64,000 nucleotides of DNA from positions 32,276,001-32,340,000 of the forward strand of contig JAYKYS010000006.1 in NCBI GenBank assembly GCA_036924285.1, written 5' to 3'. Positions 62,085 through 64,000 of the stretch are shown piece by piece. The stretch is from Asterella californica (taxonomy: Eukaryota > Streptophyta > Marchantiopsida > Marchantiales > Aytoniaceae). Made by a program: the position numbers and the translations under genes. Numbering within the stretch: the first letter of the stretch is position 1; every line of letters starts with the position of its first letter. The notes under the pieces were generated by a model that was not told where the DNA came from, searched no databases, and worked only from the letters and a program-made list of their open reading frames with translations.

Positions 62085-63622
62085 AAGGCTCACAACCTCG
62101 AGCAATATTGGCTAAGTTTGCAGATCAGGCACAACGAGATACAGCGATGGCTAACAAAGCTGTCTTGAAGGGGAGACAGATCTGGTTGGATCCTGATCTC
62201 ACACCGCTACAAGCTGAAGCCAAGCAGAAGGAGCTTGTGAAGGTAAAAGAGGCTCAACAAGGAGGGTTCATTGCTTTCTTAAGAGATGGACGTGCTGTTG
62301 TTACACAAAAGAGACGAGATGCTTCCAAATAGCAGTTTTCGACCCTTAGAGTTATGATGTGGAACATTCATGGGCTTACTAAGTCAAAGTACACAAGCGC
62401 TTTACCAATTTGCAACAAGGCTGATATCATCAACTTGGTGGAGACATGGGAACATGAAGGAAACAATGTACATGAGTTGGATGGTTTTACTTTGATCGGC
62501 TCTACTTGGAACAAGCGCAAGCAACATAAAGGACGTGGTTTTGGAAGTATTGCAACTTACGTCAGATCTTATTTGCATCAGCTTGTTGAAGTGGTTCTTC
62601 AGGATGTGGGTGGACAATATCATTGGATTCGAGTTGGTGGAGAAAGTAGATCTGCATGTTATATCGCAATCTGCTATTTTGCACCTTTGAACATGTCTAT
62701 CTATCAGACTAGAGCATGTAGCACGAGCCAACCTTTCCATCGTCTTTCTATTGATGTTTTGAGATATCAAGAGAAGGGCAAGGTCTTTGTGGTGGGAGAT
62801 TTCAATGCTAGAGTTCACACTTGCCAATTCACACAATTCTATGCTCTTGACCACTCTCCTATTCTTGAAGAAGATGATGATCCTACATGGTCCCGTGCCT
62901 CCTTAGATACATCCACCAATGACATGAAAGAACACTTCTTGACTTTTGGAGCAATCTGTAGTTTGAAAATTCTGAACGGTACATCTCGTTTTCCTAGCTC
63001 TAACATGAAAACATACGTCTCTACCTCTGGATCAAGCATAGTAGACTACCTCCTCTCCTCATCTCTTGATAGTTCACTCATTTCAGCATTTGAAGTTTTG
63101 GATCTACAACCTGAATCTGATCACACTCCTCTACTGTCCTCACTATCCTTGTCTAGCTCATTTGCACCTCACAAGTTGAAAGGTTTTGATGGGACCAACA
63201 CTACCTCTAGACTTCGTCTTGATCATCGGAAAAGACATCTTTATCAAACTGCTCTAGAGAATTTGATATCTATTACACAGTGGAGTCACAATCTTGACCA
63301 ACGAGATACACAATTGACGGATGTCTTGAAGAAAATTACAACTCGATTTTTCTCTCAACACTCAAGCAGAAAGCTCAAATGTAACCCTTGCAATGGCTGG
63401 TTTGATGAAGAGTGCAAACTTGCTCGATTAAAGGCTCTAGACAAGGCTTGTGACTTGGAAGCAACAACCTTGTATAAGCAGTTGATCAAACGTAAGAAGA
63501 GAGCATTCTTGAGAAAGAAAGGCTTGGAACTTGCTTTTGATTTTCAGAAGGATCCCAAAGCTTTTTGGAGACGTTTAGCATCTCGTCCAAGTTCACCAAG
63601 TCTTGATCCTTCTGCTTTGTAG
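62085..63622 (+). pseudogene. LINE-A piece: ORF1 C-terminus and endonuclease (copy of 27650-29183)
   Basis: ORF1 end with TAG at 62330-62332, here followed by CAG TTT. ORF2 is open from ATG 62354 to 63622 with the complete endonuclease (VVGDFNARVH, SIVDYLLSSS, ESDHTPLLSSL). It ends at the same inverted junction as its sister. Few bases differ, so the duplication is recent. Confidence 0.85.
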
Positions 63623-64000
63623 AGGTAGTGTTGCTCCCATCAAAACCTTTCAACTTGTAAGGTGCAAATGAGCTAGACAAGGATAGTGAGAACAGTAGAG
63701 GAGTGTGATCAGATTCAGGTTGTAGATCCAAAACTTCAAATGCTGAAATGAGTGAACTATCAAGAGATGAGGAGAGGAGGTAGTCTACTATGCTTGATCC
63801 AGAGGTAGAGACGTATGTTTTCATGTTAGAGCTAGGAAAACGGGATGTACCGTTCAGAATTTTCAAACTACAGATTGCTCCAAAAGTCAAGAAGTGTTCT
63901 TTCATGTCATTGGTGGATGTATCTAAGGAGGCACGGGACCATGTAGGATCATCATCTTCTTCAAGAATAGGAGAGTGGTCAAGAGCATAGAATTGTGTGA
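63623..64000 (-). pseudogene. LINE-A endonuclease fragment, inverted, runs off the window
   Basis: Minus-strand endonuclease piece matching 29184-29560. The inverted pair with 62900-63190 repeats the arrangement at 28460-29560. The block continues past the right edge. Confidence 0.82.

Noticed and set aside
1..64000. Tandem repeat spacing suggestive of CRISPR, integron or prophage
   Set aside because: The repeats are LTRs and LINE copies; gene content is eukaryotic retrotransposon throughout.

Overview
This is a nuclear-type eukaryotic window built almost entirely of retrotransposons nested in and joined to one another. I found no convincing host gene, tRNA, rRNA or CRISPR. A chromodomain Ty3/Gypsy element with an initiator-Met-like primer site, and a second Ty3 lineage with what looks like a captured DNA-methyltransferase start, suggest a plant or streptophyte, probably not a well-studied flowering plant. 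I cannot name the species. The labels LINE-A, LINE-B, GyL, X and Y are mine.

Layout. 1-6086: fragments of two related LINE families. LINE-A ends in an (ATTC)n tail and LINE-B in an (ATCATTT)n tail. 6087-26601: an old plus-strand Ty3 element X, split by two younger minus-strand insertions. These are GyL copy 1 (7386-17463, 2.4-kb LTRs) and chromovirus Y (17847-24791). X resumes in register after each insertion and is cut off at 26601. 26602-35000: a dense LINE mosaic, including an internally deleted LINE-A that keeps its 5' end and a whole ORF1 (31963-34580). 35001-38571: 3.5 kb with no element I can name. 38572-51143: LINE-B and LINE-A scraps, with GyL copy 2 (40037-50845, coding-complete) inserted into a LINE-B. 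51144-64000: more LINE mosaic. It repeats blocks seen earlier: 3481-5218 recurs at 57205-58946, 29877-31962 at 50990-53072, and 27461-29876 directly at 61850-64000 and partly inverted at 52741-54900.

How the parts work. GyL encodes gag plus protease in one frame and RT, RNase H and integrase in the next, linked by a probable -1 frameshift. Copy 2 has a full integrase. Copy 1 has lost it through a 732-bp in-frame deletion. LINE-A encodes an RNA-binding ORF1 and an ORF2 with AP-type endonuclease, RT and a C-terminal CCHC motif. ORF1 and ORF2 share a frame and are separated by one UAG whose context resembles a readthrough site. The LINE 3' ends carry a short conserved hairpin followed by a microsatellite tail. 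Several copies entered older LINEs at sites resembling that tail, which would help explain the mosaic.

Limits: boundaries were read by eye and may be off by a few bases, identities are visual, and start codons were set assuming ATG.
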